Shown here one piece after another: positions 47,701-57,677 of a DNA stretch of 64,000 nt. Source of the DNA: Andalucia godoyi (lineage: Eukaryota > Discoba > Jakobea > Jakobida > Andaluciidae); the NCBI GenBank assembly GCA_009859145.1, contig VRVR01000047.1, forward strand, positions 181,093-245,092, written 5' to 3'. The notes below the pieces were generated by a model. It did not search any database. It saw only the letters and a list, made by a program, of their open reading frames with translations, and was not told the origin of the DNA. Made by a program: the position numbers and the translations under genes. The number at the start of each line of letters is the position of its first letter. Position 1 is the stretch's first letter.

Positions 47701-50700
47701 ATGCGACGGCGCTGCCGTGTCCGTCGGGGACGTTTACGGACCGCACGAACCTGAGCAGAGCAGGGGAGTGCAACGTGTGTCTGTGGGGGAAGTACTGCCC
47801 GCTGCGGTCGTCCAGCCCGCTGCCGTCGTGCCAGCCGGGATACTACTGCCCGGGCGTCGATCCGGCGTCGGACACGCGGCTGGAGGGGTATGTGGAGCGG
47901 TATGCAATGTTCCCGAACCAGTATGCGTGCAGAGCGGGGACGTATTCGGCGTCGTCGAGTCTGTACGACGCGTCGCAGTGCAGCGGCTGTCCGCCGGGCT
48001 CGTACTGCACGGAGGGGCAGGCGGCGCCGACGGGCACGTGTCCTGCGGGGTACTACTGCCCGGCGAACACGACGTCGGCGACGCAGTTTGCGTGCGCGGC
48101 CGGCACATGGTCGGCGTCGACGGGCTTGTCTGCGCAGGCGCAGTGCAGTCCGTGCCCGGCTGGAAACTACTGTCCGGGTCTTGGCTCGCCGTCGATCGTG
48201 CAGTGCGAGGCAGGGACATACAACGACGCGGCGAACGGCACGGATGCGGCGATTTGCAGGACGTGTCCGGCGGGGAACATGTGCCCGACGATGTGCTCGG
48301 GGCCGCTGGCGTGTGCGGCGGGGCAGTATTCTGCGGCGGGTGCGGCGTCGTGCACGGCGTGTCCGGCAGGGTCGTTCTGTGCGGCAGCAAACACAACGGC
48401 GAGTGCGCTGACGGCGGGCAATGCGTGTCCAGCGGGGCTGTTCTGCCCTGCGTCGACGTCCGTGGTGCCGTCGTCGCCGGCGTTTGACTGCGGCACGGGG
48501 ACGTACTGTCCGGCGGGGTCGTCTGTGCGCCGCAGCTGCAGTCCGGGGTCGTACAACCCGTCGACGACGGTTGCGTCCCAGGAGGGGTGCCTGCCGTGCC
48601 CGGCGGGGAGCTACTGCCTGGAGGGGGCGTCGGCGCCCAGCGGGGTGTGCAGCGCGGGGTACTACTGCGTGCAGAACTCGACGTCGCCGGCGCAGACGCC
48701 GTGTCCTGGGGGCACGTACCGAGCGACGACGGGGGCGGCGGCGCTGGGGGACTGTGCGGCGTGTCCGGCGGGGAGCTACTGCCCGTCGGCGAGCGTGAGT
48801 CCGGCGACGTGTCCGGCGGGTGCGTATTGCGACCCGGGGTCGGCGGCGCCGACGCTGTGTCCTGCGTCGCGGTATGGGAATCTGACGGGGAACCGGAATG
48901 TGAGTGCGTGCGCGCTGTGCGATGCGGGGTGGTTCTGCGACACACCGGGGCTGACGGTGCCGCGGGGGCTGTGCGATCCGGGGTTCTACTGCTTGATTGG
49001 GTCGTCGGTGTCGAACCCGTCGGACATGGCGTGTCCGCCTGGCGGGTACTGCCCGCAGGGGACGGACTATCCGCGGCCGTGCGCAGCAGGGACGTTCAAC
49101 AACTTCTCGGGGGCACAGACGCAGGAGGACTGTGCGACGTGCACGCCGGGGTACTACTGCGCGGGGTCGTCGAATCCGGAGCCGACGGGCCCGTGTTCGC
49201 CGGGGTACTACTGCACGGGGGGTGCGGTGTCGCCGAACCAGTTCGAGGCGCCCCCGGGGACGTACACGACGTACGGGGCGTCTGGACCGACTCCGTGCCC
49301 GCCGGGGACGTTCAATCCGATGTATCGGCAGGCTGCGTGCCCTGCGTGTCCGGAGGGGTTCGTGTGTCCGTTCGCGAACAGCAGCCTGCTGGTTGACTGC
49401 CCGATCGGGTTCTACTGCCTGAACGGGTCGTTCGCGCCAAGCGCGTGTCCGCGGGGGACGTACCAGCCGAAGGAGAATGCGGTGTCCCTGGCGGACTGCC
49501 TGCCGTGTCCCGGTGGCCAGTACTGCTCGGAGAACTCGCTTGTGGCGCCGAGCGGCAACTGCTCCGCGGGGTACTACTGCGCGGGGGGAGCGATGCGCGA
49601 TCGGCAGGCCGACTGCCCGGTGGGGCACTACTGTCCGCGGCAGTCGAGTGCGCCGCTGGCGTGTCCGAGGGGGACGTTTTCGAATGCGCTGCTGCGGACG
49701 CAGCTGTCGGACTGCGTGGATGCGCCCGCGGGGATGTTTGTCAATGTGACGGGTGCGCATGCGGTGTCCGGGGTGTGTGGGGCCGGGTACTACTGCACGC
49801 TGCGCGCGGTGTCGAGCACGCCGACGAATGCGTCGGAGGGTGGTGGCCAGTGTCCGCCGGGGCACTTCTGCGTTGCCGGCTCGAGCACGGCGGTCGGGTG
49901 CGAGGACGGGTCGTACCAGAGCGGGTCTGGGGCCAGCAGCTGCGCGTCGTGCCCGGGGGGCTTCTACTGCGTCGCGTCGTGCAGCAGCCCGGTGGCGTGT
50001 CCGGCAGGATACTACTGTCCGCCGGGCACGGGCTACGGATGGAGGGCGTGTCCCGTGGGCACGTTTTCGAACCGCAGCGGCCTGAACAGCAGCAGCGAGT
50101 GCTCGCTGTGCGCGGGGGGCTACTTCTGCGACGAGGTTGCGCAGACGGCGTCGGTGCGCGCGTGCACGGAGGGGTTCTTCTGCCGGGCCGGGGCCGTGTC
50201 TGCGGTGGGTGCGGTCGCGTCGATTGCGGGGGCCTCCGGAGGGGTGTGTCCTGCGGGCCACTACTGCCCGGCGGGGTCTGCGGATCCGACGCCGTGTCCC
50301 GGCGGGTCGTACAACCCGAACACGGGCTCGACGAACAGGACGTCGTGCGTGCCGTGCTTGCGGGGGCAGTACTGCGCGGGCGCTGGGCTGTCTGCGCCGA
50401 CGGGAGACTGTGCGGGCGGGTACTTGTGCCTCGGGGGTGCGTCGGTTGCGAGCCCGGTGGACAACGTGACGGGGATGGCGTGTCCGACGGGGCACCGGTG
50501 CGCAGCAGGGGCTGTTGCCGCGACCCCGTGCGCTGCGGGGACGTACCAGGATGCCGCGGGGTCGTCCGTGTGCAAGCTGTGTCCGGCGGGCTATTTCTGC
50601 GGCGACTCGACGACGACGCCGTCCGGGTGCCTGCCGGGGTACTACTGCCCGAGCGGAACGCGGTCAGCGACGGAGTCCGCGTGCCTGGCGGGGACGTTTA

Positions 50701-51389
50701 ATCCGGCGTCGCACGGGACGTCGAATGCGTCGTGCGTGCCGTGCACAGCGGGGTCGTACTGCGCGGGGCTGGCGAATGCTGCGGTGTCGGGTGTGTGTGC
50801 CGCGGGCTACTACTGTCCGTCGGGCTCCGTGGCGGAGAAGCAGACGATTTGCAGCAGAGGATACTACTGTCCCGCGGGCGCGCCGGCGATGGTGCCGTGT
50901 GTCGGGACGTACTGCGCATCGACGGGTCTCTCGGCTCCGAGCGGGCCGTGTGCGGCGGGGTGGTTTTGCGCGAGCGCGGCTGTGACGTCGACGCCGACGG
51001 ATGGGACGACGGGCAGCATTTGTCCTGTGGGTCACTACTGCCCGTCGGGGTCCTCGAGCCCGTCGCCGTGCCCCGCGGGGAACTTTTCGGCGTCCACGGG
51101 GCTTGCGTCTGCGGACCAGTGTTCTGCGTGCCGGCCTGGGCACTACTGTGCGACGTCGGGTCTTGGGGCGCCGACGGGCTTGTGTGGTGCGGGGTTTTAC
51201 TGCCCGTCGGGCGCCGTGCAGCAGAGCCCGCCTGGCCTGGAGTGTCCCGTTGGATACTATTGTCCTGCGGGGTCTGCAGCTCCGGTGGTCTGTGCGCCGG
51301 GGACGTTCACCAACACCACGCAGCAGGCGGTCTGCCAGCCGTGTCCACCGGGATCGTTCTGCCACAACCCTGTTTGGGAGGTGCTCTAG
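44742..51389 (+). CDS. Giant secreted cysteine-rich repeat protein (GCC2/GCC3, ephrin-receptor-like repeats)
   Basis: The product has 2215 residues from ATG 44742. The start MRHNNHHSCIF then a Leu-rich core ending PSPALG is a clear signal peptide with cleavage before CNVGEY. Everything after it is a regular array of units such as CPAGYYCPDPSS, CPAGTYSPSAG and CXXC, with Cys near one in eight residues, interspersed Asn-x-Ser/Thr sites and many Gly, Ala, Pro, Ser. This matches GCC2_GCC3/Tyr-kinase ephrin-like modules used in extracellular or wall proteins. No transmembrane helix or GPI-like tail is seen; it ends CHNPVWEVL. G+C is far above that of the neighbours (about two thirds by eye), giving long shadow frames on both strands. 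The likely role is cell surface, coat or adhesion; a specific function is not known. Confidence 0.9.
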   Translation: MRHNNHHSCIFLLLLLIVQCLPSPALGCNVGEYPDSGTLQCEPCPAGYYCPDPSSQPSACSAGTYQPLLNQTSSANCTSCPAGTFSPSAGSAVCQSCSPGSYSTGGTSSCAQCAAGKYQPYYGQTSSASCLACVSPAYTDAAGAARCATVQPGYRFSSVSTSPVACSAGQYQPQYGQTGCVPCPVGSYSTGSGWASCLPCAAGKASVGGLGSCADCVAGTFSANGSAACTNCPAGTYSAGGASTCTACAPGTYSAAGASGCTACAAGFQCASPAAPVACNTGEYAPGGATACTVCEAGYACPTTTAHVACSPTSEYSAAGATACAPCPAGYRCPSVSSAPVVCGAGSYALLGSGTCTVCAAGYECVVPWADAVACATGYYSLGGGSGTPRCTLCPAGSQCATTSAAPASCAAGQYARAGSTACTTCPAGHRCPVGSAAPIPCESGTFRSGTGQATCAACTAGNICPNAASTAVVACAANMYALGGASRCMACPAGYACPNRVGTSITQCAAGWYADANAATCTQCPAGSYCPFRDASVVIQCPPGTYSVAGSSRCTQCPAGSYCAAGSSTFPTCSSGSYSLAGSSSCTSCPAGYRCPSTTSDYKVACAAGTYATGGATVCSACAAGSSCPQTSSSTSSACTAGTYSTGSQAYCTVCPAGFMCPSVLGTGIVKCASGQYSIGAAAACTAATAGFMVPDGMQDRPPVPCPVGTYTAVSGQSACTVCPAGSSCANPAVAPVQCGAGTYSEEGWDVCRDCEAGWLCPAGSTSRTPVNALCPAGSYCPTGTASAVACGAGSYRGASGGRSGADCAPCPAGYYCAGATVTPAICPAGSYCPAGSPAAKACDTGLYNPSTGAFSKASCLICPEGYACAAAATSGTATACPVGFYCPAGTMGATQFPCPAGTYQPSTNQVSNASCLVCPAGSYCPAGSSAAVPCSAGRWSGLQGLHAAYQCQLCPPGWACPVAGLQVSTTYTCAKGHYCPEGTSNATALPCPSGTFTDRTNLSRAGECNVCLWGKYCPLRSSSPLPSCQPGYYCPGVDPASDTRLEGYVERYAMFPNQYACRAGTYSASSSLYDASQCSGCPPGSYCTEGQAAPTGTCPAGYYCPANTTSATQFACAAGTWSASTGLSAQAQCSPCPAGNYCPGLGSPSIVQCEAGTYNDAANGTDAAICRTCPAGNMCPTMCSGPLACAAGQYSAAGAASCTACPAGSFCAAANTTASALTAGNACPAGLFCPASTSVVPSSPAFDCGTGTYCPAGSSVRRSCSPGSYNPSTTVASQEGCLPCPAGSYCLEGASAPSGVCSAGYYCVQNSTSPAQTPCPGGTYRATTGAAALGDCAACPAGSYCPSASVSPATCPAGAYCDPGSAAPTLCPASRYGNLTGNRNVSACALCDAGWFCDTPGLTVPRGLCDPGFYCLIGSSVSNPSDMACPPGGYCPQGTDYPRPCAAGTFNNFSGAQTQEDCATCTPGYYCAGSSNPEPTGPCSPGYYCTGGAVSPNQFEAPPGTYTTYGASGPTPCPPGTFNPMYRQAACPACPEGFVCPFANSSLLVDCPIGFYCLNGSFAPSACPRGTYQPKENAVSLADCLPCPGGQYCSENSLVAPSGNCSAGYYCAGGAMRDRQADCPVGHYCPRQSSAPLACPRGTFSNALLRTQLSDCVDAPAGMFVNVTGAHAVSGVCGAGYYCTLRAVSSTPTNASEGGGQCPPGHFCVAGSSTAVGCEDGSYQSGSGASSCASCPGGFYCVASCSSPVACPAGYYCPPGTGYGWRACPVGTFSNRSGLNSSSECSLCAGGYFCDEVAQTASVRACTEGFFCRAGAVSAVGAVASIAGASGGVCPAGHYCPAGSADPTPCPGGSYNPNTGSTNRTSCVPCLRGQYCAGAGLSAPTGDCAGGYLCLGGASVASPVDNVTGMACPTGHRCAAGAVAATPCAAGTYQDAAGSSVCKLCPAGYFCGDSTTTPSGCLPGYYCPSGTRSATESACLAGTFNPASHGTSNASCVPCTAGSYCAGLANAAVSGVCAAGYYCPSGSVAEKQTICSRGYYCPAGAPAMVPCVGTYCASTGLSAPSGPCAAGWFCASAAVTSTPTDGTTGSICPVGHYCPSGSSSPSPCPAGNFSASTGLASADQCSACRPGHYCATSGLGAPTGLCGAGFYCPSGAVQQSPPGLECPVGYYCPAGSAAPVVCAPGTFTNTTQQAVCQPCPPGSFCHNPVWEVL

Positions 51390-51501
51390 TGCTCTGGTGC
51401 TCTGATGCGTTGGTGCCAGCCGGTTTCGTCTTACACCTCGAGAAGCGGCGCCGAATCGTGACGTATATGCAGCAAAACAACACTCAGTACCGTGATCTGG
51501 G

Positions 51502-52413
51502 CTAGATCAAGGGTTTCATTTTAAGAAGGGTTTCAGTGTCTTCATTTGACAAAATGATTCCAGTATTTTGGAAGTGGTCCCACTGCAGACAACCCAGATG
51601 CGGGTCATATACTTTAGCGATGATCGATTCTGAACCTCTGTAGAAGAACCCTGCAAATTCAGCGAATTGAGAAGACTGTGTGCTCCATTGGACGGCGTTG
51701 TGCATAACATCCTCGACGTTCGCAAGGACGTCGTCCACGAACACAACACGTCGTATGTGCGCGAAGGAATCAGTATGATGTTGCAAAAGAGCCGTAAGTG
51801 CTTCTCCTTTTGAGTTTAGATCGTTGATGAACAAGATGCCACTCTGCAGCCGAGCAGGTTGCCGACTCAGCTCCATGTCCAAAATTGGCAAGCAGTCCGC
51901 CCGCGATGGGTTGGTGATTGCGCAGGACTTCGCGAAGCACAGCCCAATGGAATTCACTTGTCGTATGGTGTCTACAGCAACAAACGGTTGTCGATGGGTG
52001 AATCCCATGACGATACAGCCTGATTCCTGGAGTTTGTGGATGCAGTCTACAGTCGAATCTTCGCAAGGCATCACCTGACACCTCGGTGCAAGACGCTTCC
52101 ACATCGGGTGTGTCGCAAGTTGCGCCTCGGCAAATGACAAGCCGGCGTTCTTCATGAACTCTGCGCGGACATCAGAAAAGTACTGGACAGTCGCCAAGGC
52201 CTGCTTTGGGATCATTACAGTATTGTCCAGATCAAGTAATACCAGCGTCTCCGCAGCCCCAACACAACTGCCACCACCACGACCCACCTCCGTCATTCGC
52301 ATACTGTCTGCATCTGCTTCAGCCGCTGTAAATTTCAACATATCCGAAAATGAAAAACACTCGGATATCGAATGCCTCATCCGCATTGTCGACAATTGCT
52401 CTTCAGGTAGCAT
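51502..52413 (-). CDS. HAD-superfamily phosphatase, DUF2608-like
   Basis: The product has 303 residues from ATG 52413. The HAD nucleophile motif is LVLLDLDNTVMIPKQALATV (Asp61, Asp63). The second motif Thr is in MGFTHRQP (Thr139), the Lys in NSKGEAL (Lys202) and the acidic pair in VVFVDDVLANVEDV (Asp227-Asp228). The block QYFSDVRAEFM after the nucleophile and FAGFFYRGSE near the end agree with DUF2608. That family is known mainly from Legionella, Chlamydia-related and other host-associated bacteria, with some protists. The substrate is unknown. The N-terminal 50 residues are low-complexity. It converges on the giant repeat gene. Confidence 0.75.
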   Translation of the reverse strand: MLPEEQLSTMRMRHSISECFSFSDMLKFTAAEADADSMRMTEVGRGGGSCVGAAETLVLLDLDNTVMIPKQALATVQYFSDVRAEFMKNAGLSFAEAQLATHPMWKRLAPRCQVMPCEDSTVDCIHKLQESGCIVMGFTHRQPFVAVDTIRQVNSIGLCFAKSCAITNPSRADCLPILDMELSRQPARLQSGILFINDLNSKGEALTALLQHHTDSFAHIRRVVFVDDVLANVEDVMHNAVQWSTQSSQFAEFAGFFYRGSESIIAKVYDPHLGCLQWDHFQNTGIILSNEDTETLLKMKPLI

Positions 52414-53325
52414 CTACCGTCTCTAATCCCAGGTCTGCAGAGAAATATGAACCGGCGAACATCAACCGAAAGTTCAGAGAAGCATAAAATGGCAAATCAA
52501 AGAACGCTAAAACTGAAAGGAAACGGGTTGCTTTTTGATCAAGTTCGACAGGCCATTGGTGACAAAGCAAGTGCCAGCCTTGGCATCCGTCGTACTGCAC
52601 GCATAAGCAAACCACATTTCCAGTTACTGTCCTCATAGCCCTGATTTACTCTACTCTACCGCACTCATCCGGACATTTCAGACAATACCATTCCGTCCGC
52701 CCTTTTTCATGCACGCCCAGTCCATCGTCATTCCGATATGCCCGTCCATGTCTTGATCGAGAGATTGGAATGGTGCGCGCAACATCGACGTAAAGAACGT
52801 TTCAACGCATTGGGGCCTAATCCCCTCTTTTCTAAATTGCAGTTACATTCGGTGTCGATGCAACGCTGAATGTGGATTGGTCAGCCAGGATTCCCCATGC
52901 TTTCGTGTACAATTTGTTTTTGTTTGTTTTGGACGAGGACGCATTCTTGCATGAACCATGATGCCGTACCGGCAATTGGGGGAATGGGGAATCGTGGGGT
53001 CGCGGCGGGGTTCTGTTGACGCAGTCGTGAAACATCCATAGAGACAGCTACCTGCGTTCAAAGTGAATACTTTTCTCTTGTGCGAGTGATTCATGAAGCC
53101 AGTAGTATCACATGCCGATTTGCAGAGCTCCCCTTCGCGGTCGTCTTTTTTCAACTTTTCAAATCGTCATCTCAGTCATCCCATCAACCGCAAAAAAACA
53201 TTCATCACAGTTATTATCATGGATCGACTCTGGCAATCGTCAGCCAGGATAAACTCTTTTTGCTTCCGGACTATGATGTCTGTGAACAGGAGAAAGGACC
53301 CCTGTGCACCAACCAAGAGAGCGCA
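52414..53325. other. Intergenic region, possibly holding a small spliced gene
   Basis: This 912-base region separates two minus-strand genes. A plus-strand frame at 52489-52638 encodes MANQRTLKLKGNGLLFDQ and about 30 more residues, and another possible spliced frame lies at 52738-52961. The remainder shows nothing recognisable. Confidence 0.4.
52738..52961 (+). CDS. Possible small two-exon gene, 56 residues
   Basis: Exon 1 at 52738-52789 encodes MPVHVLIERLEWCAQHR. A 53-base segment 52790-52842 has a GTAAAG donor, a TCTAAAT branch-like element and a TTGCAG acceptor, like the DHX37 intron. Exon 2 (52843-52961) continues in phase with TFGVDATLNVDWSARIPHAF and an aromatic-rich end to TGA. The composition looks coding, but no family is recognised and upstream exons may be missing. 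Confidence 0.25.
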
Positions 53326-54996
53326 TTAGGTTGCTGAGTTGGGAAACACCATATAGTGAACTGGGATCGCAAGGAGAACTCCCAGTGTCACCCCAAAGAT
53401 CAAGCCACCAACCATCCAGTATCCTACCATTTCTTCAAGCATGTCGGACACACCAGGCTCCTCAGTCTTGGACAAATGCGTACGAGCATACCGCAGTCCG
53501 CGGCCTTGGGCACCAATAAAACACTTGACGGATATCCAACCATTGGACAGCCCCAGTAGCAAGACCACAGCGAACGAGTAAGTGTTTCCAACTGCATCGA
53601 CAGCACCACCATGAATGCCCACAATCAAGAGCGGGAACAGTATGACACCACGAACCACGACCGAAAACACAAGCATCCTGTCATGGCGACTCTCGCCTTT
53701 CGATACTTGAGGGGACGCATCGGAACTCCAAAGATCTTCGGAATCCATGTGCTTAAAACCGAGCGAAAAACCTCGACCCTTGCAGAGCGACAGCACACCA
53801 TGCCATATGCGATCCCACACTTCCAAACCACCCAGCTCTCGCCCAGCATAGTCACCGATGTTGAAGGTAAAAATCAAAAGCGTTGGCAGCCAGCCGTTAT
53901 TTGCAAGCCAAGAGTCCGGCGTGGAAGGAAGAGACACGACGAGACCCGGGAACATTGCTAGGGTGAACGTAAATTGGATAACAATGGACCAAGCAAGCAG
54001 CCTGACACTTCGATATGCGTGTTGCATCGGAATCAGCAGCGGCTTCAGTCTGTCAAGCATCGACTGGCGAGTTGATTCTGAAATGTCGGAGGCATCCGTG
54101 CCTCTTTTAGAAACGAAATCGAGATTTGGTTTAGAAATGCCCACCAGCGGCAAATATTTGTAAAACAAAACGATGCAAACGATACACGGGACAATTGCAA
54201 GAGCGAAATACAAGTATGCTGATTGTTGGATGGTGGATCCCGAGGATCCCGAGGCAGATCCCTCAAACGATGCTTTGGTCAGGACTCTCAGAGACGAGAC
54301 TAGCAACCCAGACATGCTCTGACCGGCATGCGCTTTCTGAACCGGGGCATGAGATGATTTTTGGCAGCTGGCACTAGCATCCACAGTTGCGTCCGCAGTC
54401 GCCGATTCCGATTCTGCAACGCCTTCATCTGACAAGACTTCCTCTGGAACAATGTCCGCAGATGACGCTCGATTCTCCTGCATCTCCACCTCTCCTGGCG
54501 CAGTCTGACCGTTTCTATGAACATGCTCGTGGTCAAGATCATGATGATCCATGTTCTCAGCTGCATTGCATTTGCTCGAATGCAAAATGGATGCAGCAAC
54601 ATGTGCCAAACCATATAGTGACGCTTCTGCAACGGCGTTTGCTGCACCCAGGACAAAGGTCAAAGCGACAAGGATAGAAAAGCCCAGCGTTTCCGGAAGC
54701 ACAAAAACATCAACAAGAATGGGAACCGCAATGAAGTACACAATGTAGAAGCCAAAACCACCCACGAATCGTGCGCGGAATGACAGCCTCGTTCCAATAG
54801 CGCATATAACAAACGTAAAGATGATGTTTGCGAGTTCGAATGACGCAGTAAGCCAAAGAAGTGGATCGTGGACAGAAGGAAATGCAAGAAGCAAGTAGTC
54901 CAATGAAGACAGCAGTGCATTCCAACCAAGCAGCGTCGCAACTCCAATCAAGTAAAACACGTTTGGGTGACACTGAGCAGATTCTGTCGACCGCAT
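53326..54996 (-). CDS. Equilibrative nucleoside transporter (ENT/SLC29 family)
   Basis: The product has 556 residues from the first in-frame ATG at 54996; the frame is open upstream but lacks an ATG. Helix 1 has NVFYLIGVATLLGWNALLSS, matching the ENT signature G-x-G-x-L-L-x-W-N. Helix 8 has IFTFNIGDYAGREL, the F-N-x-x-D-x-x-G-R motif. Helix 10 has GLSNGWISVKCF. About eleven helices are present, with a long acidic loop after helix 6 (about 190-270, many Ser/Glu/Asp) as in other ENTs. It is predicted to carry nucleosides or nucleobases across the plasma membrane or an internal membrane. Substrate specificity cannot be read from the sequence. Confidence 0.9.
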   Translation of the reverse strand: MRSTESAQCHPNVFYLIGVATLLGWNALLSSLDYLLLAFPSVHDPLLWLTASFELANIIFTFVICAIGTRLSFRARFVGGFGFYIVYFIAVPILVDVFVLPETLGFSILVALTFVLGAANAVAEASLYGLAHVAASILHSSKCNAAENMDHHDLDHEHVHRNGQTAPGEVEMQENRASSADIVPEEVLSDEGVAESESATADATVDASASCQKSSHAPVQKAHAGQSMSGLLVSSLRVLTKASFEGSASGSSGSTIQQSAYLYFALAIVPCIVCIVLFYKYLPLVGISKPNLDFVSKRGTDASDISESTRQSMLDRLKPLLIPMQHAYRSVRLLAWSIVIQFTFTLAMFPGLVVSLPSTPDSWLANNGWLPTLLIFTFNIGDYAGRELGGLEVWDRIWHGVLSLCKGRGFSLGFKHMDSEDLWSSDASPQVSKGESRHDRMLVFSVVVRGVILFPLLIVGIHGGAVDAVGNTYSFAVVLLLGLSNGWISVKCFIGAQGRGLRYARTHLSKTEEPGVSDMLEEMVGYWMVGGLIFGVTLGVLLAIPVHYMVFPNSAT

Positions 54997-55899
<903 letters not shown>

Positions 55900-56754
55900 A
55901 TGGATATGCAGCCTGCATTTTTTAAAGGATGGGCGAAGCCTGGTCCGGTTCGTCCGCAGGAGGTTCCTTGTGGCTTGATTGACGATTCGCGGGAGACGGT
56001 TGACTTTATCTCGGGATACTATCGCATTGTGCAGTTGAAAGACGGGCATCGATTTTCCACCGACGATGTACTGACTGCGTGGTATGGCACGTCTCATGTC
56101 CCGTCTGCACGTTCTGTATTAGACCTTGGATCTGGCATTGGGTCCGTGGGCATGATTGCGGCTTGGAGACTACAAGGAGCCCAGTTTGTGACGGTGGAAG
56201 CTCAGGACATTTCTGTAGCGTGCGCTCGCAAGTCGGCGGTCATCAATGGACTGGTTGGTCGGTACGATATTCGACAAGGCGATCTCCGCGATCCATGTGT
56301 TCTTGCAGACCATGAAAAGTTCGATCTTGTCTTGGGATCTCCGCCGTACTTTGCTGCAGATACAGGTGCTCTTGCAGAGCATCCGCAGAAACAGGCATGC
56401 CGATTTGAAATGCGGGGCACCGTTGCAGATTATTGTGCTACCGCTGCGAAACACTTGGAAAACGGGGGCTATTTTGCATGTTGTTTCCCGATACGTCCTC
56501 AGTTCCAGGAAGAAAAGGTAATTCTCGGTTCGCGGGCTGCAGGACTGACGATTGTGAGATGGAGACCGGTTGTGTTCAAAGAAGGCGAACCTGCGCTTCT
56601 TGGCTTGTACTGCATGGTCAGGTCAGTGGACATTCCTGAGGACCTTCGAGACCGAATTCTTTGGGAGGAGCCTGCGCTTGTCATCCGGACTGCCGACAAT
56701 CGAATACATCCGGAATACCAGTCTATCAAGATGTCTTTTGGTTTCCATCCCTAG
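55900..56754 (+). CDS. SAM-dependent N6-adenine methyltransferase, TrmN6/YfiC-like
   Basis: The product has 284 residues from ATG 55900. The Rossmann SAM motif is VLDLGSGIGSVG (about 73-84), with the acidic residue after strand 2 in VTVEAQD (about 98-103). The catalytic (N/D/S)PPY motif is LVLGSPPYF (Ser147-Tyr150), Ser replacing the usual Asn. RFSTDDVLTAWY (about 51-62) matches the F-x-x-D-x-x-L/L-x-A-x-F region of YfiC, which methylates A37 of tRNA1-Val in bacteria. Length fits. The protist protein may act on tRNA or another RNA. An Asn-to-Ser change in the catalytic motif is tolerated in some families, so activity is plausible but not certain. Confidence 0.8.
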   Translation: MDMQPAFFKGWAKPGPVRPQEVPCGLIDDSRETVDFISGYYRIVQLKDGHRFSTDDVLTAWYGTSHVPSARSVLDLGSGIGSVGMIAAWRLQGAQFVTVEAQDISVACARKSAVINGLVGRYDIRQGDLRDPCVLADHEKFDLVLGSPPYFAADTGALAEHPQKQACRFEMRGTVADYCATAAKHLENGGYFACCFPIRPQFQEEKVILGSRAAGLTIVRWRPVVFKEGEPALLGLYCMVRSVDIPEDLRDRILWEEPALVIRTADNRIHPEYQSIKMSFGFHP

Positions 56755-56978
56755 AACACCCCGCGCCGACGAAAAACGCACAAGTCGCAATCGAGCCCAT
56801 GTTGATCTTGTTCGGCGTGTCTCTCCCATCTTGAATTTCGCCATCTTTATTTTTACAAAATAAGCATTCCCACACCCACACTCACACCAACGCCGATACT
56901 GTTAATTTAAAATAATAAAAAATAAAGAAGACTGATCATCAACAAATCGAAATAGCTGCTTGAGATAGTCGTCGTGTC

Positions 56979-57677
56979 TCACTCTGCATTTGCAGCAAAA
57001 AACTTGGAATTCGACGTGCTGAATCCAATGCGCGTTGGGGACTTTTGTAGATACGTTGTGACATGCGGAGGTACTTGCAAGCGATTGTCGTGGGTCTTGA
57101 ACGGCTCTTCCGAGAACGAAGCAGTTTGGACAATAGGCGGCCGATTTCCACGAGTCTGGGCGTCCTTCTTCACAATGACAGGATCCATTGCGCCAACAGG
57201 CTCTGCTCGAGCATTGACTTCGTGCAAATCATGATACATCGTATTGTACGTCGTCGGCAGAAGTTCGGCAATCTTCAAGGGTGAGGTAGGGCGCACAGGG
57301 ATGGAGGTGGCAGAAAACTTGGAGTCCAGTTGGTGATTTGGTGCCTCATACGCCGGGAACTGCCTGTGTGTGGCAGAGATTGGGCACGTCGACACTACCT
57401 TGGCGGACGAACGCAGGGGGGAGCAATTGCGGGAAAATTGCGATAGATACTGGTTGCTCGCAACAGGAATCGGCTTTTCGTAAATGGGATTTCGAAGTTC
57501 TTGAGGCGTGTGTTTCGGCGAATGATATGCGGTGGTCGTTGTTTGCGAGAAGAACGGCGTTTCAAATGCAATTCGTTTGGCGGGAGAAGATGGGCGCGTT
57601 GGAGACGAATGCAGCACAGGCGACACGGGACTGCACACTCCAATACGCGTCGAGGTCTTGTAAAGCGACTGCGACAT
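56979..57677 (-). CDS. Disordered Ser/Pro/Thr-rich protein, 232 residues, unknown
   Basis: It starts at ATG 57677 (MSQSLYKTSTRIG). The protein has short repeats of S-P-x-R, including SPTRPSSPAKRIAFETPFFS near the start and SPTRIGFSTSNSKFF at the end. The word S/T-x-R-I-G thus appears at both ends. Tyr-Pro-rich linear motifs such as NPIYEKPIPVASNQYLSQF recall microtubule-associated or ciliary small proteins, but that is impression only. No folded domain is visible. It converges on the methyltransferase gene. Confidence 0.5.
   Translation of the reverse strand: MSQSLYKTSTRIGVCSPVSPVLHSSPTRPSSPAKRIAFETPFFSQTTTTAYHSPKHTPQELRNPIYEKPIPVASNQYLSQFSRNCSPLRSSAKVVSTCPISATHRQFPAYEAPNHQLDSKFSATSIPVRPTSPLKIAELLPTTYNTMYHDLHEVNARAEPVGAMDPVIVKKDAQTRGNRPPIVQTASFSEEPFKTHDNRLQVPPHVTTYLQKSPTRIGFSTSNSKFFAANAE

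Noticed and set aside
44961-50495. Minus-strand open frame of 1844 codons
   Set aside because: It lies entirely antisense to the cysteine-repeat gene. It is almost all Arg, Pro, Ala and His, the mirror of GC-rich Cys/Gly/Ala codons, and has no domain or normal start.
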